Assembly: GCA_021442665.1 (NCBI GenBank) | Contig: JABUSQ010000128.1 | Location: 1 to 41,141 of the forward strand | Reading direction: 5' to 3' | Length of the DNA stretch: 41,141 bases | From: Oscillospiraceae bacterium | GTDB taxonomy: Bacteria; Bacillota; Clostridia; Oscillospirales; Oscillospiraceae | Shown: positions 1 to 8,478 of the stretch, in pieces | How the letters are laid out: each line of letters starts with the position of its first letter | Numbering within the stretch: position 1 is the stretch's first letter | Notes under the pieces: generated by a model | The model's database searches: none | What the model saw: only the letters and a program-made list of their open reading frames with translations | What the model was told of the DNA's origin: nothing | Translations under genes and position numbers: made by a program

Positions 1-1062
1 GTCAGCCATAGTTGCGGTGAAGGTGTAGGAGCTGCTGGAGCTGCCGTTTGTAACCTTGAGGGTCAGGGTATCTCCAACGGCAACGGCTGCGCTTACCTCA
101 GGCTTATCAGTGGTGGGAGTGATTTCCACGCTGCCGGTAGAGGGCACGGAAGGCTCGGGATCTACACTGGGGGAGCCGTCCAGGCTGACCGTTTTGGATC
201 CCATGTTGCTGCCGGAGAGGTTGTAGTAGGTGAAGGTTACGCCGGAGCCATCGGTTGCGACAGCTGCCACCATACCGTAGTACTTGCCGCTTCCGGAGTT
301 ACCCTCACGCATTGCGCCTGCGCTCAGGTAGGTGAAGTTTATAGTTTTGGAGCTGCTGCCGGAATAGTTGATGGAGTCGCCTGCTGCTTTGATGGTGCCG
401 TACTGAGAGTCACCCTGAGAGTGGTTGTGTCCCCAGACGAAAACCACATTGGGATATCCGTTCAGCAGGTCTATCACATCGGAGGCTTTGCCTATAGTTC
501 TCCAACTGTTCACATGCAGGGGGTAGTGGGAAAGGATAAAGATAGGCTCATCCTTGTCTGCAGTTTTCAGATAGTCGGAGAGCGTGGTGATATCGTCCTG
601 CTTAAAAGATCCGGTTCCGTCACCGGAGGCTGCGCCGAAGCAGAAGATGGTGTAATCGTCGGTGTTTACAGCCTCGCCGATACGCTTATAGCCGGTGGTG
701 CTTGTAAAGGCCGAGTTCAGGGCGCTGTTCGTACCGTCAACATTGGAGTAGCAATGGTTACCTGCGGTGTAAACGCCGCTGTTATTGCCAACCTTTTCGT
801 TTGTAATGCTGACGATTGACTTAAAATCATTGATATAGGACGTACCGCTGCTGTAAGAGTAGTCGCCGCAGTAGCCCATGTTCTGCAGGTTGCTGCTGCC
901 CACGGGAAGATTGGTAAACCAGTTTGTAAGGTTTCCTGTCTCCCCGTGTACATCGGAGGTAAAGCCGACGTATACCGTTCCTCCTGCCGCAAATGCCGCA
1001 AAGGGCAGCAGCGTGCAGATAAGAACGAGAGCCAGAATAAAGCTGAGTAGTCGTTTTCTCAT
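1..1062 (-). CDS. Secreted calcineurin-like metallophosphoesterase with Ig/adhesion-like C-terminal region (3' end truncated by window edge)
   Basis: Manual minus-strand reading from ATG at 1062: MRKRLLSFILALVLICTLLPFAAFAAGGTVYVGFTSDVHGETGN...MGYCGDYS...TAGNHCYSN...ILSHYPLHV...VVFVWGHNHSQG...; open for 354 codons to position 1. Signal peptide, DVH / GD / GNH / SHxPLH / GHNH motifs; SD AAAGGAG. Not in the ORF track because it has no stop in the window. Confidence 0.9.
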   Translation of the reverse strand, partial: MRKRLLSFILALVLICTLLPFAAFAAGGTVYVGFTSDVHGETGNLTNWFTNLPVGSSNLQNMGYCGDYSYSSGTSYINDFKSIVSITNEKVGNNSGVYTAGNHCYSNVDGTNSALNSAFTSTTGYKRIGEAVNTDDYTIFCFGAASGDGTGSFKQDDITTLSDYLKTADKDEPIFILSHYPLHVNSWRTIGKASDVIDLLNGYPNVVFVWGHNHSQGDSQYGTIKAAGDSINYSGSSSKTINFTYLSAGAMREGNSGSGKYYGMVAAVATDGSGVTFTYYNLSGSNMGSKTVSLDGSPSVDPEPSVPSTGSVEITPTTDKPEVSAAVAVGDTLTLKVTNGSSSSSYTFTATMAD

Positions 1063-1120
1063 CTTATTTCTCCTTTGAATTAAAAATTTTATAACCAAAT
1101 AAATAGTTATTTTAGTTTTT

Positions 1121-1149
1121 ATTATATACATTTAGCTACTAAATGTCAA
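1121..1149 (-). promoter_or_regulatory. Consensus sigmaA promoter TTGACA-17-TATAAT with inverted repeat in the spacer
   Basis: Minus strand TTGACA TTTAGTAGCTAAATGTA TATAAT; imperfect palindrome ACATTTAG-N3-CTAAATGT at 1128-1146. Confidence 0.8.
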
Positions 1150-1240
1150 TATAATATTATTTTGGAAATAACTTTTGCTTATATGATTTTATTATACACC
1201 AAATGGAATATTAGTGCAAATAGTTTTGCCGCTTGTTTAA

Positions 1241-1268
1241 AAAAAGCTGAGGATTTTTCCCCAGCTTT
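1241..1268 (-). terminator. Intrinsic terminator of pepD, overlapping the stop codon
   Basis: Minus strand AAAGCTGGGG AAAAAT CCTCAGCTTTTTTT, hairpin followed by T-run. Confidence 0.8.
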
Positions 1269-2697
1269 AAAGGTTTTTGAGTATGTCAAGAACAAGTTCA
1301 AAGGTTCGCTCCGTAGATGCGACAGACAGGCGTTCGCTCGTGGTGTGTATATTCAAGATGTCCGGACCAATGGAAATGCAGTCCAGTCCGGGTATTTTGC
1401 CTGAGAGAATACCGCATTCAAGCCCCGCATGGATTACGGAAAGTCCGGGCTTTCTGCCGTAGAGCTTCTCATAGGACATAACAGCAACAGATCTCAGGGA
1501 CGATTCTTCTCTATACTCCCATGCCGGATAATCCCCGCTGAACTCTGCTCTGCCCCGGTTTGCTTTGATGATTCCTTCAAGCTTTTCCCGCAGAGCCAGC
1601 TTTTCGGCGGATACGGAGCTTCGCAGACAATATGTCAGCTCCGTTCTGAAATCACTTATGTTAAGGACTCCGAAATTAAGCGAGGTCTGTACAAGCCCTT
1701 CGATTGCATCGCTCATTGTCTGCACACCGTCGGGGAGTTCATTCAAAGCCTTGATAATCCGTCGGCTGGAAATGAGGTCAGCAGCACCGGAGTTTTTAAA
1801 GCCCTCGTCAACTATTCTCACGGTGAGCCCGGGGTCGGTCTCTGCGTATTTTTCCTTTACCTCCTGCTCAAAGGTCTCTACCGCTTTCTTTGCGGCAGCG
1901 AAATCAGACAGGGCTATGCGGCATACGGTTTTGTTGGCGATTGCATTAGGCTTATCTCCGCCGTTTGCCGAGATAAGGCGCACGTCGCCCAACTTTGTCA
2001 GAAGCTGAGCCATGAGAACATTTGAATTTGCCCTGTTCTTGTGTATCTCCCCTCCCGAATGGCCTCCGGTCAGACCGTAAATCGCAATCATTGCGGCGTG
2101 AACATAGTCCTTTGTGCGTTTCATGGGGAAGCTTGCGGTGAGCAGAATTCCTCCGGCGCAGCCGACGGTTATGACGTTCTCCTCTTCAGAATCGATGTTT
2201 ATCATGGTTTTTCCGCTGAGCAGCGAAGCATCAAGTGCCGAAGCTCCCAGCATGCCAACCTCTTCGTTCACGGTGAACAGAGCCTCAATAGGCGGATGCT
2301 CAATATCCTCCGAGTCAAGTATAGCCATAATCATGGCGAGGGCAACGCAATCGTCCGCACCGAGGCTCGTACCCTCAGCCCAAACATATTCACCGTCACT
2401 CGCAAGTCGAAGCCCGTCTTTTTCAAGGTCAATATCGCAGTCAGGGTTCTTCACCGCAACCATATCCATGTGACCCTGAAGTATTACCGCAGGCCTTCCC
2501 TCAAAGCCCTTGCTTGCGGGCTTTTTTATAATTACATTACCTGCACCGTCCCGGAAATACTCAAGTCCCCGCGCCCTTGCAAAGTCACAGCACAGCTCGC
2601 TTATTCGCTCTACATTAAATGAACCGTGGGGAACAGAGCACAGCAGCTCGAAAAATTCAAAGACATTTTTTGGGTTAATTTCCGTTAACTTTTTCAT
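1267..2697 (-). CDS. pepD: Aminoacyl-histidine dipeptidase (PepD, M20 family)
   Basis: 476 aa; GHMDMVAVK, TSLGADDCVALA, NEEVGMLGA, GGHSGGEIH motifs. Confidence 0.92.
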   Translation of the reverse strand: MKKLTEINPKNVFEFFELLCSVPHGSFNVERISELCCDFARARGLEYFRDGAGNVIIKKPASKGFEGRPAVILQGHMDMVAVKNPDCDIDLEKDGLRLASDGEYVWAEGTSLGADDCVALAMIMAILDSEDIEHPPIEALFTVNEEVGMLGASALDASLLSGKTMINIDSEEENVITVGCAGGILLTASFPMKRTKDYVHAAMIAIYGLTGGHSGGEIHKNRANSNVLMAQLLTKLGDVRLISANGGDKPNAIANKTVCRIALSDFAAAKKAVETFEQEVKEKYAETDPGLTVRIVDEGFKNSGAADLISSRRIIKALNELPDGVQTMSDAIEGLVQTSLNFGVLNISDFRTELTYCLRSSVSAEKLALREKLEGIIKANRGRAEFSGDYPAWEYREESSLRSVAVMSYEKLYGRKPGLSVIHAGLECGILSGKIPGLDCISIGPDILNIHTTSERLSVASTERTFELVLDILKNL

Positions 2698-2704
2698 TCA
2701 AGAA

Positions 2705-3037
2705 TTACTCCCATTTTGCCCAGACATCCGGCTGATAGCCCACTGTGGCCTGCTTTCCGTTGCGAACGACAGGGGTTTTTATTAGCCAAGGGCATTCGAA
2801 AAGCTTATCTAATTTTGCGTCATTGTAGGCAAGATACTGCAGCAGAGGATAATCGGGATCTGCTGTATTCACCATTGCATCAAGTCCCACGGCATTTTTA
2901 ACGGAGTTAAGCTCGCCCCTGCTCATGCCAAATTTCATGATGTCGACAAACTGGTATTTTATACGGCGTTCCTTGAAATAACGTTCCGCTTTTTTAGTGT
3001 CAAAGCACTTGCTTTTACCGAATATCTGTATGTTCAC
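2705..3037 (-). CDS. ArsC/Spx-like thioredoxin-fold protein
   Basis: 110 aa; MNIQIFGKSKCFDTKKAERYFKERRIKYQFVDI...; ArsC-family layout with a single N-terminal Cys. Confidence 0.8.
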   Translation of the reverse strand: MNIQIFGKSKCFDTKKAERYFKERRIKYQFVDIMKFGMSRGELNSVKNAVGLDAMVNTADPDYPLLQYLAYNDAKLDKLFECPWLIKTPVVRNGKQATVGYQPDVWAKWE

Positions 3038-3054
3038 GGCAACCTCCGTACGGC

Positions 3055-4713
3055 TTAAACTTCGGAAATAAGGGGCAATATCATGGGATTCCGCTTGGTT
3101 GATTTATAAAGATAGGCGGAAACATTGCTCTTTATACGGCTTTTGATGGCAGACCAATCTCTTACGCCGATTTCTTCGCAGTCCATCAGCGTCTCCTTGG
3201 TAACTCTCTTGAGCTCCTCTAAAAGTCCCTCTGCCTCCTTGACATAAATAAAACCACGGGTGAGTATTTCCGGCTCAGCAAGAAGAGCGTTATCCCATGA
3301 GGAAAGAGTCACTACAACAACCACCATGCCGTCCTCGGCAAGACGATGCCTGTCACGCAGAACAACGGTTCCTACGTCTCCGACTCCGGTTCCGTCCACC
3401 ATGACATCGCCCGACTGCACCGTGCCGTTGAATTTCACGACCTTCTGGGACATCTCGATAATCTTCCCGTTCTCGCCTATGACGATATTTTTGGGTGCAA
3501 CGCCCATGATTTTACCCAGTTCAGCATGCTTGACCAGCATACGGTATTCACCGTGTACGGGGATGAAAAATTTAGGCTTTACAAGAGCGAGCATCATCTT
3601 CTGCTCCTCCTGAGAGGCGTGGCCTGATACATGAAGATCCGTGTTGCGGTCATAAATGACCTCGGCTCCCTTATGGAAAAGCTCATCAATGACCCTGGTT
3701 ATCATGGTCTCATTACCGGGTATGGCAGATGCAGATATGATTACCCTGTCCCCTGCCTTTATATTTATCTGGCGGTGCTCTGAGAACGCCATTCTGTATA
3801 GAGCCGACATGGTCTCACCCTGACTGCCTGTTGAGATGATGACCACTTTGTTTTCGGGCAGCTTGTTTATCTGATTAATGTCGACAATTACGTCTTCGGG
3901 TACATTAAGATAACCCAGCACCATGGCAACACGGAGGATATTCTCCATGCTTCTGCCCGTGATGCCCACCTTGCGCTTATACTTTGCCGCAACGTCTATT
4001 ATCTGCTGAAGGCGGTGAACATTTGATGCAAAGGTGGTGATTATTATACGCTGGTCACATCCCTTGAACAGCTTGTCAAAGGTTTCTCCTACCTTACGTT
4101 CAGAGGCGGAATGACCCTCCTTTTCCACGTTTGTAGAGTCACTGAGCAGTGCAAGTACGCCTTCGTTTCCAAGCTGACCGAGGCGGACGATATCCGTCAT
4201 GCTGCCCTGAATCGGCGTCACGTCAATTTTGAAGTCACCGGTATGGATGATGGTACCGAGGGGTGTTTTTATCGCAAGTGCAACGGAATCGGCAATGCTG
4301 TGGTTAACATTTATAAACTCAATGCTGAAGCTTCCGAGGCGGAATACATCGCCTGCTTTTTTGGTGAATATCTGCGTGTTGTACAGTAGGTCGTGCTCCT
4401 CAAGCTTAAGTTCAATAAGTGCGGCAGTAAGCGGTGTTGCGTATATGGGAACGTCAAGCTCACGCAGGACATAGGGTATTGCACCTATATGATCCTCATG
4501 CCCGTGGGTTATTATGATTCCCTTAACACGGTTTGCGTTAGCTTTAAGATATGAGATGTCGGGAATCACGATGTCTATGCCGTACATCGACTCATCGGGG
4601 AAGCCGAGACCGCAGTCCACAACGATAATATCGGATCCGAACTCATATGCGGTCATGTTTTTGCCTATCTCTCCAAGGCCCCCCAGCGGTATAATTTTTA
4701 TTTTAGGTGTCAT
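3055..4713 (-). CDS. rnj: Ribonuclease J
   Basis: 552 aa; IIPLGGLGEIGKNMTAYE, THGHEDHIGAIPY, HVSGHASQEEQ, FIPVHGEYR motifs; SD AAGGAG. Confidence 0.95.
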   Translation of the reverse strand: MTPKIKIIPLGGLGEIGKNMTAYEFGSDIIVVDCGLGFPDESMYGIDIVIPDISYLKANANRVKGIIITHGHEDHIGAIPYVLRELDVPIYATPLTAALIELKLEEHDLLYNTQIFTKKAGDVFRLGSFSIEFINVNHSIADSVALAIKTPLGTIIHTGDFKIDVTPIQGSMTDIVRLGQLGNEGVLALLSDSTNVEKEGHSASERKVGETFDKLFKGCDQRIIITTFASNVHRLQQIIDVAAKYKRKVGITGRSMENILRVAMVLGYLNVPEDVIVDINQINKLPENKVVIISTGSQGETMSALYRMAFSEHRQINIKAGDRVIISASAIPGNETMITRVIDELFHKGAEVIYDRNTDLHVSGHASQEEQKMMLALVKPKFFIPVHGEYRMLVKHAELGKIMGVAPKNIVIGENGKIIEMSQKVVKFNGTVQSGDVMVDGTGVGDVGTVVLRDRHRLAEDGMVVVVVTLSSWDNALLAEPEILTRGFIYVKEAEGLLEELKRVTKETLMDCEEIGVRDWSAIKSRIKSNVSAYLYKSTKRNPMILPLISEV

Positions 4714-4732
4714 AGTTTCTCCTTAATTTCAG

Positions 4733-4852
4733 TTTACGGAAATGCAGAGGAAAGGGAGCCTGACGGCAGTCTGCCCTGAATCGCAGCTGCGGCGGGGTTG
4801 CTCCCCCGTTTCATTCCGGTATGTATGTGCAGTATGGGATTATTTCCCGTAA
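4733..4852 (-). other. Structured intergenic/leader element between recR and rnj (putative)
   Basis: End-to-end complementarity TTTACGG(G)AAAT/ATTTCCGTAAA; inner stem GGGAGC/GCTCCC; internal hairpins GGCA-GTC-TGCC and CGC-AGCT-GCG; competing CGGGG-GAGCAA-CCCCG hairpin on the minus strand. Confidence 0.45.
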
Positions 4853-4853
4853 A

Positions 4854-5459
4854 TTACATTTCAATTCGGCCTTCAATGGCACGAAGAAGAGTTGCATCGT
4901 CGGCAAACTCAAGATTTGATCCCACAGGGATACCGTAAGCAAGTCGTGTAACCTTCACGTCAAAGGGCTTCAGAAGCCTTGAAATATACATAGCAGTGGC
5001 GTCGCCCTCTGTGTCAGGGTTAGTTGCCATGATTATCTCGCTTATCTCGCTGTCATCGGCAGCCACACGCAGCAGTAAATCCTTGATCTTGATATCGTCA
5101 GGTCCCACATGCCCTATGGGCGACAGGACGCCGTGGAGAACATGGTAAACGCCGTTGTATTCCCGGCTTCGCTCTATAGAGAGGACGTCACGGGGCTCGG
5201 AAACAACACACACAGTTGAGCGGTCACGTCTGTCGCTGGCACAGACAGAGCATATATCTCCCTCAGTGAGGTTCTGGCATACGCTGCAGCAGCTTACGGA
5301 TCTTTTGGCATTGATTACTGCATCGGCAAAGCTTTCCGCTTCGCAGTCCGGAAGAGAAAGTACATGGAATGCGAGACGCTGAGCACTTTTTCTTCCTATT
5401 CCGGGAAGAGCGGCAAATTTATCAATTAAGTTTTCCAGAGAAGCAGGAAAAAAGGACAT
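4854..5459 (-). CDS. recR: Recombination mediator RecR
   Basis: 201 aa; LPGIGRKSAQRLAFH, Cys4 zinc motif CSVCQNLTEGDICSVC, Toprim region. Confidence 0.95.
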   Translation of the reverse strand: MSFFPASLENLIDKFAALPGIGRKSAQRLAFHVLSLPDCEAESFADAVINAKRSVSCCSVCQNLTEGDICSVCASDRRDRSTVCVVSEPRDVLSIERSREYNGVYHVLHGVLSPIGHVGPDDIKIKDLLLRVAADDSEISEIIMATNPDTEGDATAMYISRLLKPFDVKVTRLAYGIPVGSNLEFADDATLLRAIEGRIEM

Positions 5460-5470
5460 ATTAAGCTCCC

Positions 5471-6124
5471 TTATGCATTTCTTATTGCGTTTATCTGTGC
5501 GGCCCTGTCGGGCTTACCGAACACGGCACTGCCTGCTACCAGTACATTCGCACCTGCGGCCTTTACAAGCTTTGCAGTGGCAGGATCTACACCACCGTCG
5601 ACCTCAAGCTCACACTCAAGGCCTCTCCGGTCAATTTCCTCCCGAAATTCCCTTATTTTCGGGAGCTGGTCGTACATAAAGCTTTGTCCGCCGAAGCCCG
5701 GCTCCACAGTCATGACAAGCACCATATCCAGCTTATCGAGAAATGGGAATATCGCCGCTGCTGGAGTTTTAGGCTTAACGGAAAGGCCCACCTTTTTCCC
5801 GTTAGCTCTGACTATATCAATGGCCTCACCGATATTTTCGGCTGTATCAGCCTCAACATGGAACATAACAAGGTCTGCTCCCGATTTGCAGAACACCTCA
5901 GCGTATCTCACCGGGCGGTCAATCATGAGATGAACATCAAGAAACATATCAGTGACCTTGCGCACTGACTTAAGAACAGGAACACCAATTGAAATATTGG
6001 GTACAAACTCTCCGTCCATAACATCAAAATGGACATAGTCCGCTCCGCCTGCTTTTATGTCCTCAATTTCGGCGCCCAGCTTTGAGAAATCAGCGGACAG
6101 TATGGAAGGAGCTATCTTTATCAT
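5471..6124 (-). CDS. rpe: Ribulose-phosphate 3-epimerase
   Basis: MIKIAPSILSADFSKLG...HFDVMDG...VEPGFGGQ...LEVDGGV; start refined to ATG at 6124 with SD AGAGG; the track ORF to 6277 over-extends into the leader. Confidence 0.93.
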   Translation of the reverse strand: MIKIAPSILSADFSKLGAEIEDIKAGGADYVHFDVMDGEFVPNISIGVPVLKSVRKVTDMFLDVHLMIDRPVRYAEVFCKSGADLVMFHVEADTAENIGEAIDIVRANGKKVGLSVKPKTPAAAIFPFLDKLDMVLVMTVEPGFGGQSFMYDQLPKIREFREEIDRRGLECELEVDGGVDPATAKLVKAAGANVLVAGSAVFGKPDRAAQINAIRNA

Positions 6125-6242
6125 AATGTTAACCTCTGTATGTCTTGTGGCATAAAATGCTTCAGCAATACGGTGCATACCTTCGCTTTGATTATGGGAA
6201 ATACCCCGAAGTTGTCCCCCCGACATGCTTACCCAAATAAAT

Positions 6243-6271
6243 ATTATACACCTCAGCATATAGAATAGCAA
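6243..6271 (-). promoter_or_regulatory. sigmaA promoter of the rpe-recR-rnj operon
   Basis: TTGCTA-17-TATAAT on the minus strand. Confidence 0.7.
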
Positions 6272-6297
6272 GGACAAGATTTTGCTGTTTTATGCAC

Positions 6298-6334
6298 AAA
6301 AAATCGCCTCAGGAATTAACCTGAAGCGATTTTT
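6298..6334 (-). terminator. Intrinsic terminator downstream of ybaK
   Basis: Minus AAAATCGCTTCAGG TTAATT CCTGAGGCGATTTTTT. Confidence 0.85.
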
Positions 6335-6337
6335 ATC

Positions 6338-6820
6338 TTATTCCGCTGAAGGCTCGGGAAGCTTGCACACGTCTATCCAGGCAACTGCATTGGAGTACTT
6401 ATAAAGCTCCTCAAGATTAAGCTCTATAGCGCTGTTGCCGCTTCCGACGGCGGGAAACACGGTTTCAAAGCGGCGAAGACTTTCATCAAGATACACGGAT
6501 ATTCCCTCGTTTATGCCGAAGGGGCATACACCGCCGACAGGATGACCCACCAGCTCCAGAACCTCATCCGCTGTGGGCATTTTTGCCTTAACATGGAAGT
6601 AATCCTTGAACTTGCGGTTATCTATTCTCGCATCACCTGCGGCAAGGATGAGAATGCAGCTGTCATCCATCTTGAAGGACAGGGTCTTTGCAATCCTTGC
6701 ACCCTCAACGCCAACTGCAAGTGCGGCAAGCTCTACAGTCGCGCTGGAGACGTCAAATTCCCTTACTCTGTCTTCCAAACCGAACTGCCTGAAATACGCT
6801 CTACCTTTTTCTATAGACAT
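6338..6820 (-). CDS. ybaK: YbaK/EbsC family aminoacyl-tRNA deacylase-like protein
   Basis: 160 aa; IAKTLSFKMDDSCILILAAGDARIDNRKFK, GHPVGGVCPFGI signature. Confidence 0.88.
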   Translation of the reverse strand: MSIEKGRAYFRQFGLEDRVREFDVSSATVELAALAVGVEGARIAKTLSFKMDDSCILILAAGDARIDNRKFKDYFHVKAKMPTADEVLELVGHPVGGVCPFGINEGISVYLDESLRRFETVFPAVGSGNSAIELNLEELYKYSNAVAWIDVCKLPEPSAE

Positions 6821-6831
6821 AAGCTTACCTC

Positions 6832-8055
6832 TTACTTCAGAATCAGTTTATTAAAATTCTTCTTTCCTTTTCTGAGTACGACTCCGATTTTCAGCTCTTC
6901 CGCGGTGAAAACCTTGGAGATATCGGTGACTTTTTCGTCATTCGCGGTTACGCCTCCCTGCTGGATGTTGCGGCGTGCTTCGCTCTTGGACGCACAGAGC
7001 TCGGCCTTTACAAGTGCGGTCATAATATCTATGCTGCCGTCAGTGAGGTCTGCCTCAGAAATCTCGGTGGAGGGCATATTATCGTTTGCGCCGGAGCCGC
7101 CGAAGAGAGCCTTTGCACTCGCCTCGGCCTTCTTTGCCTCTTCATCTCCGTGAACAAGGGCCGTGAGTTCGAAGGCGAGGATTTCCTTGGCTCTGTTGAG
7201 CTGACTGCCTTCCCACTTATCCATCTCGTCTATCTGCTCCAGAGGCAGGAAGGTGAGCATACGGATGCACTTGAGGACGTCATCATCTCCCACGTTGCGC
7301 CAGTACTGGTAGAACTCAAAGGGAGACGTCTTGTTGGGGTCGAGCCACACCGCACCGGAGGCAGTCTTGCCCATCTTCTTGCCCTCGGAGTTGAGGAGCA
7401 GAGTGATAGTCATGGCATGGGCGTCCTTGCCCAGTTTACGGCGGATAAGCTCGGTGCCGCCCAGCATATTGCTCCACTGGTCGTTGCCGCCGAACTGCAT
7501 ATTGCAGCCGTAGTGCTGGAACATATAGTAGAAGTCGTAGGACTGCATAATCATGTAGTTGAACTCAAGGAAGCTGAGTCCCTTTTCCATGCGCTGTTTG
7601 TAACATTCGGCGCGGAGCATGTTGTTTACGGAGAAACAGGCACCAACTTCTCTCAGAAGCTCAATATAGTTAAGTGGCTTGAGCCATGCCGAGTTGCGCA
7701 GCATGATTGCTTTGTCGTCGGAGAAGTCGATAAATTTCTCCATTTGGAGCTTAAAGCATTCTGCATTGTGCTGAATGGTCTCCTCGGTGAGCATCTGGCG
7801 CATATCGCTTCTTCCGGAGGGGTCTCCGATGAGGGTGGTTCCGTCTCCAATAAGGGCTATGGGCTTGTTGCCTGCCATCTGCAGACGCTTCATAAGGCAG
7901 AGAGCCATGAAATGACCCACATGGAGAGAGTCAGCTGTGCAGTCAAAGCCTATATAGAAGGTGGCCTTGCCGTTGTTGACCATCTCCCTGATTTCATCTT
8001 CATTTGTTACCTGAGCGATAAGTCCTCTGGCAACCAGTTCCTCGTAAATTCCCAT
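6832..8055 (-). CDS. tyrS: Tyrosyl-tRNA synthetase
   Basis: MGIYEELVARGLIAQVTNEDEI...YIGFDCTADSLHVGHF...GKKMGKTASGAVWLD; C-terminal S4-like domain. Start refined from 8136 to 8055. Confidence 0.95.
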   Translation of the reverse strand: MGIYEELVARGLIAQVTNEDEIREMVNNGKATFYIGFDCTADSLHVGHFMALCLMKRLQMAGNKPIALIGDGTTLIGDPSGRSDMRQMLTEETIQHNAECFKLQMEKFIDFSDDKAIMLRNSAWLKPLNYIELLREVGACFSVNNMLRAECYKQRMEKGLSFLEFNYMIMQSYDFYYMFQHYGCNMQFGGNDQWSNMLGGTELIRRKLGKDAHAMTITLLLNSEGKKMGKTASGAVWLDPNKTSPFEFYQYWRNVGDDDVLKCIRMLTFLPLEQIDEMDKWEGSQLNRAKEILAFELTALVHGDEEAKKAEASAKALFGGSGANDNMPSTEISEADLTDGSIDIMTALVKAELCASKSEARRNIQQGGVTANDEKVTDISKVFTAEELKIGVVLRKGKKNFNKLILK

Positions 8056-8075
8056 AATTGTACTCCTGTTGATTA

Positions 8076-8465
8076 TTAGTTGTTTTTGATTATATCTTCT
8101 GCCATTGCTGCCATTTCTCCGATATAGAACGGGCATCTGGATTTGTCGCCTGCGAGTTCTCTGCAGCTCACGGCCCCGAATTTTTCTCTTGCGGTAGCAA
8201 CACAGTTTTTCGTCAACACTGCTATTTTGTCCTTTGCTTCAGCATCGGTGCAGTCGTTATAGGGGTTTGCCAGACCGATGGCCATCACAGCTCCGCAGAT
8301 GGCTCCGCAGGTCTCACCGCTGCGAAGTCCGCTGCCAAAGCCGCCTGAGACCGCCAGCAGGGTCTTCTCGTCAACACCCGTATAATCGCCGCAGACGGCC
8401 AGCACCGACTGTGCGCAGTTATAGCCCTTATTATGATAGGCCTGAGCTTTTTCCTTGATATTCAT
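8076..8465 (-). CDS. C_GCAxxG_C_C family protein (putative redox-active)
   Basis: MNIKEKAQAYHNKGYNCAQSVL...SGETCGAICGAVMAIGL...NCVATAREKFGAVSCREL; start refined from 8540 to 8465. Confidence 0.88.
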   Translation of the reverse strand: MNIKEKAQAYHNKGYNCAQSVLAVCGDYTGVDEKTLLAVSGGFGSGLRSGETCGAICGAVMAIGLANPYNDCTDAEAKDKIAVLTKNCVATAREKFGAVSCRELAGDKSRCPFYIGEMAAMAEDIIKNN

Positions 8466-8478
8466 GGTTATTCTCCGT

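Noticed and set aside
421-819. Plus-strand ORFs throughout the window (e.g. 421..819, 7150..8079, 21760..22878, 33757..34881)
   Set aside because: They lie antisense to strong, recognisable minus-strand genes, show no family resemblance and have low-complexity translated composition; interpreted as shadow ORFs.
717-1001. Minus ORF of 94 aa
   Set aside because: Out of frame inside the metallophosphoesterase gene (1..1062), which carries the signal peptide and active-site motifs.
4750-4850. Cobalamin-riboswitch or 4.5S/SRP-like resemblance of the recR-rnj spacer
   Set aside because: AAAGGGA and nearby tracts look superficially like the cobalamin core on the plus strand, but the rest of the consensus is absent and there is no plus-strand target gene; the SRP core motif is absent.
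8056-8076. T-box leader upstream of tyrS
   Set aside because: Only a ~20-bp gap separates tyrS from the upstream gene; no T-box sequence or antiterminator.
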